Below, in pieces: positions 61,479 to 64,000 of a DNA stretch of 64,000 nt; position 1 is the stretch's first letter, and each line of letters opens with the position of its first letter. This DNA comes from Xanthobacteraceae bacterium (GTDB lineage: Bacteria > Pseudomonadota > Alphaproteobacteria > Rhizobiales > Xanthobacteraceae), in assembly GCA_029266425.1 (NCBI GenBank), contig JAQSWY010000009.1:1-64000 (forward strand). The letters are read 5' to 3'. Made by a program: the position numbers and the translations under genes. Below the pieces are notes generated by a model. That model was not told where the DNA came from, did not search any database, and saw only the letters and a program-made list of their open reading frames with translations.

Positions 61479-63422
61479 ATGTTCGACACTCTTGCCTCCG
61501 CACCGTCGCTCGATACCGTCGACCGCGCCGTCGAGCGCGCGGCCGGGGCCTTGGCGGCGGCGCAGCGCCCGGACGGTCACTGGGTATTCGAGCTGGAGGC
61601 GGACTGCACCATCCCTGCCGAATATGTCCTGCTCCGCCATTATCTCGGCGAGCCGATCGATGTCGTGCTGGAGGCCAAGATCGGCCGCTATCTGCGCCGC
61701 ATCCAGTCCGGCGCGCATGACGGCTGGGCGCTCTACCATGATGGCGGTTTCGACATCAGCGCGAGCGTGAAGGCTTATTACGCGCTCAAGATGATCGGCG
61801 ACGACATCGAGGCACCGCACATGGCGCGCGCCCGCGCGGCGATCCGGGCGAGGGGTGGCGCCGAGGCGGTCAATGTCTTCACCCGCATCCAGCTCGCTTT
61901 GTTCGATGCCGGCACATGGCAGGTGGTGCCGACCATGCCGCCCGAACTGATCCTGCTGCCGCGCTGGTTCCCGATCCATCTGTCGAAGATGAGCTATTGG
62001 GCGCGCACGGTGGTGGTGCCGCTGCTGGTGCTCGGCGCGCTCCAGCCGGTTGCGCGCAACCCGCGCGGGATCAAGGTCGACGAGCTCTATACAGGCCGCG
62101 CCGCGCGCCGCATTTCGCAGGCGGCGGACCCGAAATGGCTCTGGACCAAGGGCTTCAACGGGCTCGACCGGCTGCTCAAGGCCGGCAATGGGCTGTGGCC
62201 GAAAAAGCTGCGCGCGCGGGCGATCCAGGCGTGTGCCGACTGGGTGGTCGAACGGCTCAACGGCCATGACGGACTCGGTGCGATCTATCCTGCGATGGCG
62301 AACAGCGTGATGATGTTCGACTGCCTGGCTTATGCAGAGGACCATCCGGCGCGCGCGGCCGCGCGGCAATCGGTCGAGCGGCTGCTGGTGATCGGCGCGG
62401 AGGAAGCCTATTGCCAGCCCTGCGTCTCGCCGATCTGGGACACCGTGCTTGCCGCGCATGCGATGATGGAGGCCGGCGGTGGCGCCAACGAAGCGCGCGC
62501 CGACGCCGCGCTCGCCTGGCTCGAGCCGCGACAGGTGCTGGATGTCGAGGGCGACTGGGCCGAGGAGCGGCCCGGCATACGCCCGGGCGGCTGGGCGTTC
62601 CAGTATCGTAACGATCACTATCCCGACCTCGACGACACGGCGGTGGTGGTGATGGCGATGGACCGGGCGAGGCACCGTACCGGCCGCCATAGTGAGGCGA
62701 TCGCTCGCGGCGTCGAATGGACGTGCGGCCTGCAGAGCGCGGACGGTGGCTGGGGCGCGTTCGACGCCGACAATGCATACCACTATCTCAACAATCTGCC
62801 CTTCGCCGACCATGGCGCGCTCCTCGATCCTCCTACCGCCGACGTGACGGCGCGCGCGGTCTCGATGCTTGCGCAGTTGGGCGAGCGTCAGGGGCCGCGG
62901 ATGCAGGCGGCACTCACCTGGCTCAAGCGCGCGCAAGAGCCGGATGGCAGCTGGTTCGGCCGCTGGGGCGTGAACTATGTCTACGGCACCTGGTCGGTGC
63001 TGTGCGCGCTCAACGCGGCGGGCCTGCCACCGAGCCATCCGATGGTGGCGCGCGCGGTTGACTGGCTCAGAGCGATCCAGAATCCGGACGGGGGATGGGG
63101 CGAGAGCTGCAACAGCTATGCGCTCGACCGCACGGGCCACGTTCCCGCCCGGTCGACGGCCTCACAAACCAGCTGGGCGGTGCTGGGGCTGATGGCGGCG
63201 GGCGAGGTGGGTTCGCCCGCGGTCGAGCGCGGCATCGCCTGGCTCGCAGCCAACCAGGACGCAGACGGTCTCTGGGGTCAGGAGATGTACACCGGCGGCG
63301 GTTTTCCGCGCGTCTTCTATCTGCGCTACCACGGCTATCCGAAATACTTCCCGCTCTGGGCCATGGCGCGCTACCGCAACCTGAAGCGCTCGAACCATGC
63401 GGCGGTGGAGCACGGCATGTGA
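61479..63422 (+). CDS. shc: Squalene-hopene cyclase
   Basis: A 647-residue membrane-bound cyclase (HpnF) that folds squalene into hopene and diplopterol. The catalytic acid motif DLDD (DXDD) is at residues 383-386 in YPDLDDTAVVVMAMDRA. QW repeats are seen in QSADGGWGAFDADN, QEPDGSWFGRWGVNYVYGTW, QNPDGGWGES and ANQDADGLWGQE. Length fits the family. It completes the squalene-to-hopene steps of the operon, and hpnG follows with an overlap. Confidence 0.97.
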   Translation: MFDTLASAPSLDTVDRAVERAAGALAAAQRPDGHWVFELEADCTIPAEYVLLRHYLGEPIDVVLEAKIGRYLRRIQSGAHDGWALYHDGGFDISASVKAYYALKMIGDDIEAPHMARARAAIRARGGAEAVNVFTRIQLALFDAGTWQVVPTMPPELILLPRWFPIHLSKMSYWARTVVVPLLVLGALQPVARNPRGIKVDELYTGRAARRISQAADPKWLWTKGFNGLDRLLKAGNGLWPKKLRARAIQACADWVVERLNGHDGLGAIYPAMANSVMMFDCLAYAEDHPARAAARQSVERLLVIGAEEAYCQPCVSPIWDTVLAAHAMMEAGGGANEARADAALAWLEPRQVLDVEGDWAEERPGIRPGGWAFQYRNDHYPDLDDTAVVVMAMDRARHRTGRHSEAIARGVEWTCGLQSADGGWGAFDADNAYHYLNNLPFADHGALLDPPTADVTARAVSMLAQLGERQGPRMQAALTWLKRAQEPDGSWFGRWGVNYVYGTWSVLCALNAAGLPPSHPMVARAVDWLRAIQNPDGGWGESCNSYALDRTGHVPARSTASQTSWAVLGLMAAGEVGSPAVERGIAWLAANQDADGLWGQEMYTGGGFPRVFYLRYHGYPKYFPLWAMARYRNLKRSNHAAVEHGM

Positions 63423-64000
63423 GCCAGGGCATCGCACGGGTCATCGTCGTCACCGGCACGAGGCAGGAAGCCGCGACGCTGCGGTCACCCGCGCTGGTGG
63501 TGATCGCAGGGGGAGGCGATGCGGCGAGCCTGCGCGCCAAGCTGGAAGCGGCGGTGGCAGGGGCGGTGGAAGGTGCGGCCGGTATCATCAGCTTCGGCAT
63601 GGCTGGTGCGCTGGCCGATGGCCTCGCGATCGGCGACTGGGTCGTAGGCGACCGGCTGACCGGCGAAGTCGAGCGCGACTGCGATCCGGCGTGGTGCGAT
63701 GCGCTGCTGGCATCGCTTCCCCGCGCCCGCGCCGGCACCGTCTATGCCGACGGGCGGATGATCGACACCGTGGCGGAAAAGCGTGTGCTGGCAGCGCGGC
63801 ACCATGCCCTGGCCGTTGACATGGAAAGCCACGTCGCAGCCGCTATTGCCGGCGCGAATGGCCTGCCCTTCGCGGTCGCGCGCTGCATTTCCGACGGCCC
63901 CGACCACGCCTTGCCGCATGCGATCACGGTGGCGATGCGCCCCGGCGGCGGCCTCGACCTGCAGGCGATGCTGCGCTCGCTCGCAACCCGCCCCGGCCAG
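63419..64000 (+). CDS. hpnG: Hopanoid-associated phosphorylase HpnG (partial)
   Basis: The window cuts this gene after 194 codons, with no stop. It starts GTG at 63419, overlapping the shc stop (ATGTGA). The sequence RVIVVTGTRQEAATLRSPAL, IISFGMAGALADGLAIGDWV, VDMESHVAAAIAGANGLPFA and VARCISDGPDHALP is that of the nucleoside-phosphorylase-like HpnG, which releases adenine from adenosylhopane in the route to bacteriohopanetetrol. The C terminus and probably hpnH lie beyond the window. Confidence 0.9.
   Translation, partial: MSQGIARVIVVTGTRQEAATLRSPALVVIAGGGDAASLRAKLEAAVAGAVEGAAGIISFGMAGALADGLAIGDWVVGDRLTGEVERDCDPAWCDALLASLPRARAGTVYADGRMIDTVAEKRVLAARHHALAVDMESHVAAAIAGANGLPFAVARCISDGPDHALPHAITVAMRPGGGLDLQAMLRSLATRPGQ

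Noticed and set aside
61143-63140. A 665-codon minus-strand frame opposite shc
   Set aside because: Antisense shadow of squalene-hopene cyclase.

Overview
The window reads as an alphaproteobacterial chromosome, most likely Hyphomicrobiales (Rhizobiales), possibly a Xanthobacteraceae-type genome. This is inferred from high GC, the conserved murA-DUF2948-hisD-UPF0262-phosphatase-maf-yacG-tRNA-Phe gene order, a GAAC-N7-GAAC LexA box, DUF6894/DUF2147/DUF1254 proteins, and a hopanoid cluster. No database search was possible.

Bases 1-9890 are core chromosome: a DUF1254/DUF1214 exported protein, an IS5-type transposase remnant, a stand-alone LigD-type DNA ligase, tRNA-Thr(GGT), the murA-to-yacG housekeeping block and tRNA-Phe(GAA).

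A 30-31 bp direct repeat occurs at the tRNA-Phe 3' end (9875-9905) and again at 55662-55691. It brackets about 46 kb that starts with a tyrosine integrase, so 9890-55691 is best read as one composite genomic island. In order it contains: (a) a prophage- or satellite-like block (10.1-27.8 kb) with integrase, a RelA/SpoT-synthetase-domain protein (candidate anti-phage toxin), excisionase-like protein, primase/helicase, iteron-like repeats, small-terminase-like genes, two large virion/ejection-like proteins and a tailspike-like hydrolase, but no recognisable large terminase, portal or capsid gene; (b) a serine recombinase with two ParB/RepB-like proteins and a divergent HTH protein (28.2-32.4 kb); (c) chromosomal-type genes including an SOS-controlled pair, CsbD, an SRAP protein, a Ca2+/H+ antiporter and four paralogous small secreted four-cysteine proteins (32.5-38 kb); (d) a decayed stretch with a LysR pseudogene (38-39.1 kb); (e) two LysR-controlled clusters of medium-chain oxidoreductases, yellow/major-royal-jelly-like proteins, cupin, exporter, hydrolase and GlcG-like protein (39.2-49.7 kb); (f) a phage gene remnant, then a polar amino-acid ABC transporter with a gamma-glutamyltransferase-like enzyme (49.7-54.4 kb); and (g) a coupled lipoprotein/small ORF/XRE-regulator operon next to the right repeat.

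From 55.7 kb on there is a decayed copy of the SOS-controlled gene of 33 kb, a DUF2147 protein and a tightly overlapping hopanoid operon hpnA-hpnB-hpnC-hpnD-hpnE-shc-hpnG, the last gene cut by the window end. HpnC/D/E make squalene from farnesyl diphosphate, Shc cyclises it, and HpnG/A/B act in hopanoid side-chain extension or modification.
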